A stretch of DNA of 64,000 nt from G965115915 sp965115915 (GTDB lineage: Bacteria; Pseudomonadota; Gammaproteobacteria; Eutrophobiales; Eutrophobiaceae): assembly GCA_965115915.1 (NCBI GenBank), contig OZ220483.1:1736001-1800000 (forward strand). Direction: 5' to 3'. The translations under genes and the position numbers were made by a program. Positions within the stretch are counted from its first letter, which is position 1. Every line of letters starts with the position of its first letter. A model generated the notes under the pieces. That model was not told where the DNA came from. It ran no database searches and saw only the letters and a list, made by a program, of their open reading frames with translations. Shown piece by piece: positions 18,401 to 26,737 of this stretch.

Positions 18401-18565
18401 GCCCAGCGCCAGACCGCCCATGAACAGCCCCAGCACCAGCGCCTGGGCATAGGCGGCACTGCCCAGAAACAAACGCAGATAATGTGTCCAGACCGACTCG
18501 TAGATCAGCCCGCTCATCCCGGACAGGAAAAAAATTCCATACAGCAGACGGTGATTTCCGATCAT
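15479..18565 (-). CDS. Fused MFS / spermidine-synthase-like protein, tandem copy 3 (promoter-proximal)
   Basis: This 1,028-residue protein comes first in the triplicated run. It is the only copy starting with ATG (MIGNHRLLYG), which suggests that it keeps the original 5' end. It shares the MFS-like domain and the polyamine-synthase-like domain with copies 1 and 2. The linker before the catalytic domain is the most divergent of the three (FYGKGVGGREADTVML, then VQVGQTQGEGVEVHRF). It follows rnt by 51 bp on the same strand, so it may be transcribed with pyrC–rnt. The function is unknown; the family is sometimes linked to polyamine metabolism or transport. Confidence 0.85.
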   Translation of the reverse strand: MIGNHRLLYGIFFLSGMSGLIYESVWTHYLRLFLGSAAYAQALVLGLFMGGLALGAWLSTRLLGRLRNLLLAYAAVELVIGVAGVFFHELFTAFQAFSYTVAIPAIGHPLGVGLYKWAGAGLLIFPQCVLLGMSFPLMSNGMLRQFSVGPGRGISLLYFSNSIGAAVGVLLSGFVLIGWVGLPGTILTAACINILVALLTWWTVRRMALRAPAPWRVPALPGAGRRLPLLVCGVAFFTGLASFVYEIAWIRMLSLVLGASTHAFELMLSAFITGLALGGLLIARYADRIADPLRVTAWVQVLMALCAVCTLPLYHYSFDWMVYLMRALSRTDPGYSLYLLSSHATVLAVMLPTTLCAGMTLPLLTLCLARQRGYGERSVGVIYAVNTLGSLLGVYLAVFHLLPGVGLGWALFCGAVVDLLLGLLLFVHGGVVRRRLVAPVALGCGVLALGLSHAELDRLRMSSSVFYGKGVGGREADTVMLYHRDGPSATVQVGQTQGEGVEVHRFIQTNGKSDAGLAMDADAIRDGGDLETVLLLGLLPLLLHPQAETVANIGFGSGLTTHTVLAASRRVRRLDTVEIEPGMYEGARHFMPHNRLAYEDPRSHIHFEDARIFFADHGGRYDIIISEPSNPWSNGTASLFTAEFYARVKAHLAADGVLLQWIHLYHFDPALLALVVNALRQHFPELQFYLSLRADLLIAASQQPLPLPGTVASGLFAAPSAALQVLLERSDIRSEAEIWRRFVGDGELLLPWLLDHSRQANSDFFPLLDLGALRARYLEQSLRTLSEFRYAWLPLVDWWYAGRTPLAGQRRLVVPQDDAPAPSQASAAVREAGHMVAYLLGEVPLSALQDEALRDAAWLPVLRMGLQARDCGQWPAHHVDTFRPAMRHLLDTLLYWVPVQRGRELLRVLHGSCMAAALGPTWLDWYAALVEGDSDAIAHTAELLMEQQWPTRLENRAVFESRLLAAVAQRRFAEAVALMEAHQQRLYGEGRLPAWLEIPMALALSEARNADARQLGQGGVSTQSGTAQ

Positions 18566-18616
18566 TCGATTCGATACCTCAATAATATGCCAAAAAGCCG
18601 AAAGCCAGGCAGCAAC

Positions 18617-19285
18617 TCAATCCGTGCACATCGCCGATGGCGCCACATCCGCGGCGCCATCCTGCTGATAATCCTGCCACCGATTGACGATATGACAGAA
18701 CAGTGCCGCGGTCTTTTGCGCATCGTACAGCGCACTGTGTGCGTGCGCCGCGTCCCATTCCATGCCGGCGGCGGCCACCGCCCGGGCGAGCACGGTCTGG
18801 CCATAGGCAAGCCCCGCCAGGCTGACGGTGTCAAAGGTACTGAATAGATGGAACGGGCTACGCTTTATGCCGGAACGACGCGCCACCGCATTGATGAAGC
18901 GGAGGTCGAATGCCGCATTGTGTCCAACCAGAATCGCCCTCGTGCAGGCATGTTCAGCGATCCGATTATATACCAGCGCAAAAGCCTCACGCAACGCCTC
19001 GGCCTCCGGTTTCGCGATCTCCTTGCGGAAAGGATGATCGACCCGAATGCCATTGACACGCATCGACGCCGGGTCCAGCCGGGCGCCGGGGAAAGGCTCG
19101 ACATGCAGATGCAATTCCCGCTCGGACCGCCATCGGCCCTGTGCGTCCATACACAGCGTAACAAGTGCCAGTTCCAACAGGGCGTCGCGTGCACAGTCCA
19201 GGCCACCCGTCTCAATATCCACCACGACTGGCAGAAACCCGCGGAAACGCTGTGCCACCGCCACCTGCTGCACAGACCCGTTCAT
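18617..19285 (-). CDS. rnt: Ribonuclease T
   Basis: This 222-residue DEDDh 3'-5' exoribonuclease trims the CCA-adjacent end of tRNAs and other stable RNAs. The Exo I motif VVDIETGGLD, the Exo II region GHNAAFDLRFINA and the Exo III region AHSALYDAQKTAALF (the DEDDh His and Asp) are all visible. The start ATG 19285 forms an ATGA overlap with the pyrC stop, and the N-terminus MNGSVQQVAVAQRFRGFLPV is normal for the family; a longer reading to 19534 lies inside pyrC. The pyrC–rnt pair is also seen in pseudomonads. Confidence 0.93.
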   Translation of the reverse strand: MNGSVQQVAVAQRFRGFLPVVVDIETGGLDCARDALLELALVTLCMDAQGRWRSERELHLHVEPFPGARLDPASMRVNGIRVDHPFRKEIAKPEAEALREAFALVYNRIAEHACTRAILVGHNAAFDLRFINAVARRSGIKRSPFHLFSTFDTVSLAGLAYGQTVLARAVAAAGMEWDAAHAHSALYDAQKTAALFCHIVNRWQDYQQDGAADVAPSAMCTD

Positions 19286-20325
19286 GCCCGCACCTGCCAC
19301 CGACACACGCTGTCGGCACGGAATGGAACCAGCGTCTCGGAGGCGAAAGGGTAATGCCCCGGCACCTCCCAGACGGTACGCGACAGACGCAATTCCCCCG
19401 CGTTGCGGGGCAAACCATAGAAGCGGGCACCATTGCGGGAACTGAACGCCTCCAGCGCGTCCAGGCTGTCCGCCTGCGCAAAGACCTCGGCATACAATGG
19501 CATCGCGGCGTGTGCGGTATAGACACCGGCACAACCGCAGTCTCTTTCCTTGTGACCACGCGCATGCGGGGCACTGTCGGTACCAAGGAAAAATTTTTCC
19601 GAACCACTGGTCGCGGCCGCAAGCACCGCCTGCTGATGTCGCCGCGACTTGAGTATCGGCAGACAGTAATGGTGCGGTCGCAGTCCACCATGAAACAACG
19701 CATCACGGCTGAGCAGCAGGTGATGGGCGGTGATCGTCGCGGTGATATGCGCAGGCGCGGAACGGATGAAATCCACCGCCTCCGTCGTACTGATATGCTC
19801 CAGCACCATACGCAGTTCAGGAAATTGACGCTGCAAAGGCGCCAGCACCCGCTCTATGAACACCGCCTCACGGTCAAACACATCCACCTGCGGGTCAACC
19901 ACCTCACCGTGCAACAACAGCGGCACCCGATGTTTCTGCATCGTGTCCAGTACCGGGGACAGTGCGAACAGATCGGTCACGCCTTGCTCGGCATGGGTGG
20001 TCGCCCCTGCCGGGTAATACTTGAACGCCACGATATGCTCGGTTTCGGCCAGGCGCACAACCTCCCGCACCGGGCTATGCTGTGTCAGATACAAAGTCAT
20101 CAACGGACTGAAATTCGACCCCGCAGGCAAGGCCGCGCAGATACGCCTGCGATAGTCCAGCGCCTGCTCGCAGTTGTATATCGGGGGCTTCAGGTTCGGC
20201 ATGACCACGGCACGGGCAAACTGTCCGGCACTGTGCCCCAACACACTGCGCATCTGTGCACCATCGCGCAGATGCAGATGCATATCATCCGGACGGGTAA
20301 TCACCAGATGGTCGACTTCCGCCAT
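19282..20325 (-). CDS. pyrC: Dihydroorotase (PyrC, type II)
   Basis: This 347-residue zinc amidohydrolase makes dihydroorotate from carbamoyl-aspartate in pyrimidine synthesis. Zinc ligands His16 and His18 sit in HLHLRDG. The carboxylated lysine lies in FKYYPAG near residue 100, further histidines are in LLLHGEV and LEHIST, and the catalytic Asp is in GTDSAPHARG. The length matches the E. coli enzyme. It overlaps rnt by ATGA and follows the yadH-type gene by 57 bp. Confidence 0.95.
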   Translation of the reverse strand: MAEVDHLVITRPDDMHLHLRDGAQMRSVLGHSAGQFARAVVMPNLKPPIYNCEQALDYRRRICAALPAGSNFSPLMTLYLTQHSPVREVVRLAETEHIVAFKYYPAGATTHAEQGVTDLFALSPVLDTMQKHRVPLLLHGEVVDPQVDVFDREAVFIERVLAPLQRQFPELRMVLEHISTTEAVDFIRSAPAHITATITAHHLLLSRDALFHGGLRPHHYCLPILKSRRHQQAVLAAATSGSEKFFLGTDSAPHARGHKERDCGCAGVYTAHAAMPLYAEVFAQADSLDALEAFSSRNGARFYGLPRNAGELRLSRTVWEVPGHYPFASETLVPFRADSVCRWQVRA

Positions 20326-20381
20326 TCGCTTATCCCTCCCCGAACTCCGGCCCGATCAGCGCATACATTGCGGACACCTGG

Positions 20382-21149
20382 TTAATCACGGATACCGACA
20401 CCCCTGTGCAACAGAAACAGGCAGCAGCCACCCAACACCAGCACCAGTACCACCAACATGGACAAGGCATATATCACCGAGATATCGGAATGTCCCAACA
20501 TGCCATAACGCAATGCACTCACCACATAGAGCATCGGATTAAACACCGACAGCTCACGCCAGAAGTCCGGTAACAGGTCGATGCTGTAGAACACGCCACC
20601 CAGATATACCAACGGTGTCAGAATGAATGTGGAAAACACCGATATGTCATCGAATTTCTTCGCATAGATGCCATTGATCAGCCCGCCCAGCGAGAATGCC
20701 AGTGAAGACAGTAACACGACCGCCAGGATCACCGCGATGTTGTGAATATGAAGTTGGGCAAAGATCAGCGCGATCCCGGTCACGACACATCCCACCAGCA
20801 ACGCACGTGCCATCCCGCCAGTGACAAAACCGAGCAGAATGACGATGTTCGGCACTGGCGCCACCAGTATCTCCTCGATGCTGCGCTGGAACTTCGCACC
20901 GAAAAAAGACGACACCACATTGTGGAAGGAACTGTTGATGATCGACATCATGATAATACCCGGCGCGATGTAGTCGACGTAACTCACGCCCCCCATCGGG
21001 CCGATACGCTGCCCTATCAGACTACCAAAGATGACAAAATACAAGAACATGCTGATGGCAGGAGGCAATAGTGTTTGTACCCAGATACGGGTAAAACGCT
21101 GCACTTCCCTGTGGGAGATCGTCAGATACGCTATCCAGTAACGGTTCAT
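20382..21149 (-). CDS. yadH: ABC-2 type transporter permease (YadH type)
   Basis: This 255-residue inner-membrane permease has six hydrophobic segments. The pattern of an amphipathic N-terminus, IAPGIIMMSIINSSF and the late LTPLVYLGGVFY segment is typical of YadH in the ABC-2 family. It forms an ATGA overlap with the ATPase gene at 21,146–22,075, and together they make a simple half-transporter pair. The substrate of YadGH is not established. Confidence 0.88.
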   Translation of the reverse strand: MNRYWIAYLTISHREVQRFTRIWVQTLLPPAISMFLYFVIFGSLIGQRIGPMGGVSYVDYIAPGIIMMSIINSSFHNVVSSFFGAKFQRSIEEILVAPVPNIVILLGFVTGGMARALLVGCVVTGIALIFAQLHIHNIAVILAVVLLSSLAFSLGGLINGIYAKKFDDISVFSTFILTPLVYLGGVFYSIDLLPDFWRELSVFNPMLYVVSALRYGMLGHSDISVIYALSMLVVLVLVLGGCCLFLLHRGVGIRD

Positions 21150-22075
21150 GGTTTGTCCCGCTCTTCCCGCTCAGTCACCATCGACAGAAAAAGCTCCTCC
21201 AGACGGTTGTTCCTGTTGCGTATCCCTTTTACCGCGATGTCACGCTGACTCAGTTCGGTGAACAGCGCGTTCAGCCCATGCTCCCGGTCCAGTTCAACCT
21301 CCAATGTGGTCTCATCGATGAAACGCGAATGATACTCCTGCGCCAGCGAGGTCGGGGCCATCGGCTCGGACAGTTCCAGTACCAGCACCTCCTTGTTCAT
21401 GGTATCCAACAACCGCTTCATCGAGGTATCGATGATGATCTGGCCATGGTCGATGATGGCGATGTTCCGGCACAGGCGTTCCGCCTCCTCCAGATAGTGG
21501 GTGGTCAGCAGGATCGAGACGCCGCATTGATTGAGCTGTGTCAGAAAATCCCAGGTCGAACGCCGGAGCTCGACATCGATCCCCGCGGTCGGTTCATCCA
21601 GGATCAACATCCTCGGTTCATGCACCATCGCACGAGCGATCATCAGGCGCCGCTTCATACCCCCGGAGAGTAAACGCGAGGGCTCATGGCGCCGCTCCCA
21701 CAGATCGAGCAGACGCATGTATTTCTCGGCATTCCCAAGTGCTTCCCGACGCGGCATGCCATAGTATCCGCCCTGGTTGACAATGATATCCAAACACCGC
21801 TCGAACAGCGAAAAATTGATCTCCTGCGGCACAATGCCGATCATTGCCTTGGCCTGATTGACATGCGTGTCAATGTCATGACCAAAGACACTGACCCGGC
21901 CCCCGGTTTTGTCCACCAAACCGGAGAGGATGCCTATGGTGGTGGATTTTCCGGCCCCATTCGGGCCCAGCAACGCGAAAAAATCCCCTTCTTCTATGCA
22001 CAGATCGATGTCGCATAAGGCCATACGATCATTGGCATATATCTTCCTGAGCCCCTGGATATCGATTGCATTCAT
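21146..22075 (-). CDS. yadG: ABC transporter ATP-binding protein (YadG type)
   Basis: This 309-residue ATPase has Walker A GPNGAGKSTT, the Q-loop region GIVPQEINF, signature LLSGGMKRR, Walker B RMLILDEPTAGID and the switch histidine in LLTTHYLEEAE. The last ~90 residues form the regulatory tail common to YadG. It pairs with the yadH-type permease. It is separated from purL by about 115 bp without a gene and probably starts the operon. Confidence 0.9.
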   Translation of the reverse strand: MNAIDIQGLRKIYANDRMALCDIDLCIEEGDFFALLGPNGAGKSTTIGILSGLVDKTGGRVSVFGHDIDTHVNQAKAMIGIVPQEINFSLFERCLDIIVNQGGYYGMPRREALGNAEKYMRLLDLWERRHEPSRLLSGGMKRRLMIARAMVHEPRMLILDEPTAGIDVELRRSTWDFLTQLNQCGVSILLTTHYLEEAERLCRNIAIIDHGQIIIDTSMKRLLDTMNKEVLVLELSEPMAPTSLAQEYHSRFIDETTLEVELDREHGLNALFTELSQRDIAVKGIRNRNNRLEELFLSMVTEREERDKP

Positions 22076-22189
22076 GGGTCGGCTACTGTAACACTATTCC
22101 GCACCTGAAGCGGAAAGCGGCCGATGGCGGATTGTGCCGGGAGGGGTCTTCCCCCGGAAGTGATTGATTGGAGCCGTCACCGCTGCCAG

Positions 22190-25100
22190 TTACCGCTGCC
22201 AAAGCCATTTGCGTGCATTGATGAACATCTGCATCCACGGCGTATACTCCGCGGTCCAGTCCGGCGGAGACCACGACAACTGGCGTCTCAGAAAACTGCG
22301 TTCCGGATGCGGCATCAGGATCGTGACGCGGCCATCCGCACTGCTGAAACCGGCCAGTCCACCACTGGAACCGTTGGGATTGAGCGGATAGCGTTCGGTC
22401 ACCTTGCCGGCATTGTCCACATAACGCAACGCCGGACCGTACCAGCCTGGCTCCGCTCCCGCACTGTCCACCCGCCCCTCCCCATGCGACACCACGACTG
22501 GCAGACAACTGCCCGCCATCCCGGAAAACAGCACGGACGGGGAATCCATAATCTCGACCATCACCAGGCGTGCCTCAAAGCAGCCGGAGCGATTGTGCTG
22601 AAAACGTGGCCAGTGCGGCCGACCCGGGATCAGCTCACTGAGCAACGCGAGCATCTGGCAACCATTGCATACACCGAGTACAAAATTGTCCTCACGTGCG
22701 AAAAACCCTGCGAACTGATCACGCAGGCGCTGCGCATGCAAAATCGTCATCGCCCAGCCGCGACCGGCCCCCAACACATCACCATAGGAAAAGCCACCGA
22801 CCGCCACCAAGCCCTGGAAGCCCTCAAGCGTCTGTTCACCGTCCAGCAGCATCTGCATATTCACATCCACACAGCGGAAGCCGGCACGGTCAAAGGCCGC
22901 AGCCATCTCCATCTGACCGTTTGACCCCTGTTCGCGCAGAATGGCCAGACGGGGGCGCGCCGCGGCGCCATGCGCCTCCGCAACCGAGGCGTCCACGGCA
23001 AAACCGGCCTTGATGAACAAGCCACCGTCCTGGTCATCCAGCAGCCCCTGACGCATCTCCTCGACGCAGCGCGGCTCATCGCGCAAAGAGCGCATCAACA
23101 AGCTGTTCTCCGACCACAGTTGTTGCAGTTCCAGCACCTTGCGACGATAGCGCTGCGTCCCATCGGCGTATATCCGCAGTTCGCCGCAGGCGTTGGGTTG
23201 GCCGATGCGACGACAGCAATCGGCAGACAGGCCGTTCCTGTGCAGCGTGTCGATCAATAATGGCAAACTCGCCCGACGGATCTGCACTACCGCCCCGGCC
23301 TCCTCGTTGAACAGGCCCTCCACCAGCGCATCGCCGTCCCACTCGATATCCACGCCGCAACGGGCGGCAAACGCCATCTCGGACAGCGTGGCCAGCAAGC
23401 CTCCATCGGAACGATCATGGTACGCCAGGATCAGGCCGGCCTCATTGAGTAACTGGATGGACAGAAAAAAGGCCGCCAGCGACCCCGGCTCATCAATATC
23501 CGGCACCTCCCTGCCGACAACGCCGCAGACCTGACCGAACACGCTGCCACCCATCCGCCGCCTTCCACCCGGCGTGACCAATACCAGACAGCTATCCGCA
23601 ATATCTGTGCGCAGCATCGGGCTCAGGGTCTTGCGCACGTCCGCGCAACGGGCGAACGCACTGATGACCAGGGTCAATGGGGATTGCACACGATACGCGC
23701 CCTGTCGCGTGTTCCAGACTGTGCGCATCGACAGGGAATCTTTTCCCACCGGGATGCAAACGCCCAGCGCGATACACAGGTCGCGCACCGCACGTACCGT
23801 GCAAAACAGCCCCCCATCCTCCGCCGGATCGCCGCAAGCGGCCATCCAGTTCGCCGAAAACACCAATTCGGACAACCCCAGGATGCGTGCAGCACAGAGA
23901 TTGCTCAGCGCCTCCGCAACGGCCATGCGTCCCGATGCCGGGGCATCATACACAGCCAGTGCGGGGCGCTCTCCGATCGCTACCGCTTCGCCGGAAAAGC
24001 CGGTATAGCCGCTCATTGTCACACCGCAGTCGGCCACCGGGACTTGCCATGGCCCCACCATTTGATCGCGGCAAACCAGACCTGAAACGCTGCGATCGGC
24101 AATGCTGAGCAAAAACTCCTTGGAACCAACCGACGGGAAGCGCAACACCCGATGAATCATCTCCGCCAGCGACAAGTCCGGTAAGCCCGGCGTGCCCGCC
24201 TCGGACATCCGACGCGAAAGACCCGAACACCGTTCCACGGGCAGATCGCCAAACAGCAGGGACAGCGGAATATCGACGGGTTCACGCACCGATGCAGCGC
24301 CGTGGACCGCCTTGAGTAGCAGCCGAGGCTCCTCCACCGTGCGTCCGATTAGCGCAAATGGGGCGCGTTCACGCAGACACAATTGGCGGAAGATCGGCAG
24401 GGATTCCGGCAACAACGCGAGCACATAGCGCTCCTGTGCCTCATTGCACCATATCTCCCACGCAGACATGCCATGGTCCGCACAGGGGATCTTCCCCAAT
24501 TCCAGTACCGCACCACTCCCATTGGCGGCAACCAGTTCCGGCACCGCATTGGACAACCCGCCAGCCCCCACATCATGTAGCGCCAGTATCGGATTCTCCG
24601 CGCCCAGGCCCCAGCACGCATCGATCACCTCCTGGCAGCGACGTTGCATCTCCGCATTGCCCCGCTGCACCGAGGCGAAATCCAGCTCACCGCCACCGGT
24701 GCCATCCGGCCGCGACGAGGCACTGCCACCACCCAGACCGATACGCATCGCAGGCCCGCCCAGCACCAGGATCAACGCACCGGGGGGCAAGGCCGACTTA
24801 TGCACGTGTGCAGCACGGATCATGCCATAACCGCCAGCCAACATGACCGGTTTGTGGTAGCCGTAGCGTATACCGTCCAGTTTTTGTGCGTAACAACGGA
24901 AAAAACCGCACAGTGCGGGACGGCCAAACTCGTTGTTGTAGCGCGCCGCCCCCAATGGTGCGTCCAACATGATTTCCAGCGCCGAATGGATATGGTCCGG
25001 CCGCTCGGACAAGGTCTCCCACGGTTGTACATGTCCCGGGATATGCAGGTGCGAAACCGCGAAACCGACCAGCGCGGCCTTGGGTCTGGCGCCACACCCG

Positions 25101-26086
25101 GTTGCCGTCTCATCGCGGATCTCGCCCCCCGCACCCGTCGCCGCACCCGGAAAGGCCGCAATCGCCACCGGATGATTGTGCGTCTCCACCTTCATCAACA
25201 GATGGATGTCTTCCTGCACATAGCGGTATTCGCGGGTATTGCACGCCGGAAAGAAACGGCTGCCCGGATACCCCCGCATGACCGCCGCGTTGTCATGGTA
25301 TGCGGAGATAACCAGGCCGGGGTTGGCCTCGTGGGTCGCACGTATCATTGCGAATGGGGTCTGCGGCTGTGCCTGCGCGTCCAATTCCCAATCGGCATTG
25401 AATATCCGGTGGCGGCAATGTTCCGAGTTGGCCTGCGCGAACATCATCAGTTCCACATCCGTGGCATCCCGCCCCAGCGCATGATACGCCTCAAGCAGAT
25501 AATCCAGATCCGACTCCGGCAGCGCCAGACCAAACTCCCGGGCGGCACGCTCCAACGCTGCCCGACCCTGGCTCAGCACCGGGATCGGCTGCGCCGCGCA
25601 ACACCTGTGCCGGGCGGAGAAATAGCGTGCCGGATCGGGTGGCTCAAAAAAGACCGTCATCGTCATCCGGTCATGCAGCAGCGGCAATAGACTGGTCAAG
25701 ATATCCCGCCAGTCCGTGCCAGGCTGTTCCGGGACCAGGGTCCAGACCGCCCCACGCTCAATGCGAATGAGTTGCGCCAACCCGCAGTGGGCAAGGATGT
25801 CCAGTGCGCAGCTACCCCAGGAGGACTCCAGCCCCGGGCGCGGCAATACGTATAGACGTATACCCCCGGACAATCGCACAAGCGGTGTTTCGACACTGCC
25901 AAGGATATCGCAGAGCCTGGTTTTTTGCTCCCGCGACAACGCGGCATTGGCGCTGTAGAGGTACAGATCCTGGCTGTGCCAGCGCAGGTGCAGGGAACGC
26001 AGCACGGCAACCAGCGCCTGTGCACGCCAGGCGGGCAGACCACCGCCAGCGCCAACGAACCGCCCGAAATCCTGCTCGGCACTCAT
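22190..26086 (-). CDS. purL: Phosphoribosylformylglycinamidine synthase (PurL, large single-chain form)
   Basis: This 1,298-residue enzyme converts FGAR, glutamine and ATP to FGAM in purine synthesis. It has the full single-chain architecture of proteobacteria: N-terminal domain, linker, two AIRS-like halves (KVETHNHPVAIAAFPGAATG; later GYTGFSGEAVA and GGSVFGQV), then a class I glutamine amidotransferase. The nucleophile Cys lies in LGVCNGCQMLALL near residue 1140, with His and Glu in MPHPERSF. The length equals that of the E. coli enzyme. It stands alone between yadG and the DUF7931-like gene. Confidence 0.97.
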   Translation of the reverse strand: MSAEQDFGRFVGAGGGLPAWRAQALVAVLRSLHLRWHSQDLYLYSANAALSREQKTRLCDILGSVETPLVRLSGGIRLYVLPRPGLESSWGSCALDILAHCGLAQLIRIERGAVWTLVPEQPGTDWRDILTSLLPLLHDRMTMTVFFEPPDPARYFSARHRCCAAQPIPVLSQGRAALERAAREFGLALPESDLDYLLEAYHALGRDATDVELMMFAQANSEHCRHRIFNADWELDAQAQPQTPFAMIRATHEANPGLVISAYHDNAAVMRGYPGSRFFPACNTREYRYVQEDIHLLMKVETHNHPVAIAAFPGAATGAGGEIRDETATGCGARPKAALVGFAVSHLHIPGHVQPWETLSERPDHIHSALEIMLDAPLGAARYNNEFGRPALCGFFRCYAQKLDGIRYGYHKPVMLAGGYGMIRAAHVHKSALPPGALILVLGGPAMRIGLGGGSASSRPDGTGGGELDFASVQRGNAEMQRRCQEVIDACWGLGAENPILALHDVGAGGLSNAVPELVAANGSGAVLELGKIPCADHGMSAWEIWCNEAQERYVLALLPESLPIFRQLCLRERAPFALIGRTVEEPRLLLKAVHGAASVREPVDIPLSLLFGDLPVERCSGLSRRMSEAGTPGLPDLSLAEMIHRVLRFPSVGSKEFLLSIADRSVSGLVCRDQMVGPWQVPVADCGVTMSGYTGFSGEAVAIGERPALAVYDAPASGRMAVAEALSNLCAARILGLSELVFSANWMAACGDPAEDGGLFCTVRAVRDLCIALGVCIPVGKDSLSMRTVWNTRQGAYRVQSPLTLVISAFARCADVRKTLSPMLRTDIADSCLVLVTPGGRRRMGGSVFGQVCGVVGREVPDIDEPGSLAAFFLSIQLLNEAGLILAYHDRSDGGLLATLSEMAFAARCGVDIEWDGDALVEGLFNEEAGAVVQIRRASLPLLIDTLHRNGLSADCCRRIGQPNACGELRIYADGTQRYRRKVLELQQLWSENSLLMRSLRDEPRCVEEMRQGLLDDQDGGLFIKAGFAVDASVAEAHGAAARPRLAILREQGSNGQMEMAAAFDRAGFRCVDVNMQMLLDGEQTLEGFQGLVAVGGFSYGDVLGAGRGWAMTILHAQRLRDQFAGFFAREDNFVLGVCNGCQMLALLSELIPGRPHWPRFQHNRSGCFEARLVMVEIMDSPSVLFSGMAGSCLPVVVSHGEGRVDSAGAEPGWYGPALRYVDNAGKVTERYPLNPNGSSGGLAGFSSADGRVTILMPHPERSFLRRQLSWSPPDWTAEYTPWMQMFINARKWLWQR

Positions 26087-26218
26087 GCTATCGCAGCACG
26101 CCCGGTAATCGCTTTACCGGCATGTTCAAGCCGGGCACCGCAAACCGCCTGGCTGGCAATACGGCTTCAGCGGTCCGCCATGCACGACACCGTCAATATC
26201 CAATCCGGCATGAGGGCA

Positions 26219-26737
26219 TCAGATATTCCAGCCATGCAGGTTCGGATCCGAGGAGGATTCGCCCCAAATCCGATCAAAGCTGTTCAACAGCTCCCGACAA
26301 CGGTAACGGTCGTTGAAACTCAGCGTGGATTCAAAGCGAGAATCGGTCTCTCTATGCAAAAAAGCGATCCCGTCCAGCACGATGAAATCCTCGTCCCTGC
26401 TTTTGCAGTAATCCGGCGCCCTGCGGATATGCACAAAGCTGCTCAAACGCTGCGACAGCATATACAGACGATGTCCACTGCGCACGACCGCAAGCGGATC
26501 GGTCACCACAATGCGTATCTCGGCCTGTAGCCCCCCACTCAGGGCAAGTTGCTGTAGCGAGGCAGACACTTGCTCGGTATTGTAAATGCGCGGATCCAGT
26601 ATGCGACTGTAGATTGCCACCTTGTGCCGAGCCCCTTCAAGCAACCTGGCCAGTGCAGCCCGGTTGTCATCACCGGAGTCCAACTGCAGCAATTCCTGAT
26701 CCTCACCAACGGTGTATTTATCAAACTCCACGGCCAC
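26219..26737 (-). CDS. Small protein resembling DUF7931 / phospholipase-D-like domain
   Basis: This 172-residue soluble protein is likely translated from GTG 26737, which follows a GGAGGG ribosome site by about six bases and overlaps the purB end by 17 bp. No catalytic signature is certain. The arrangement VAIYSRILDPRIYN ... LQQLALSGGLQAEIRIVV ... FIVLDGIAFLHRET resembles the DUF7931 domain, which in pseudomonads is attached to GNAT acetyltransferases. It lacks a paired HKD motif, so it is unlikely to be an active phospholipase D. Translational coupling to purB suggests co-expression. The family assignment is from memory and tentative. Confidence 0.5.
   Translation of the reverse strand: MAVEFDKYTVGEDQELLQLDSGDDNRAALARLLEGARHKVAIYSRILDPRIYNTEQVSASLQQLALSGGLQAEIRIVVTDPLAVVRSGHRLYMLSQRLSSFVHIRRAPDYCKSRDEDFIVLDGIAFLHRETDSRFESTLSFNDRYRCRELLNSFDRIWGESSSDPNLHGWNI

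Noticed and set aside
17537..18847. Long plus-strand frame (436 codons) opposite triplicated copy 3, and similar frames opposite copies 1 and 2
   Set aside because: The translations are Arg/Gln/His-rich, follow the codon bias of the minus-strand genes, and lack any domain.
22124..22924. 266-codon plus-strand frame within purL
   Set aside because: It is a shadow of the purL amidotransferase region; purL is full length and intact.
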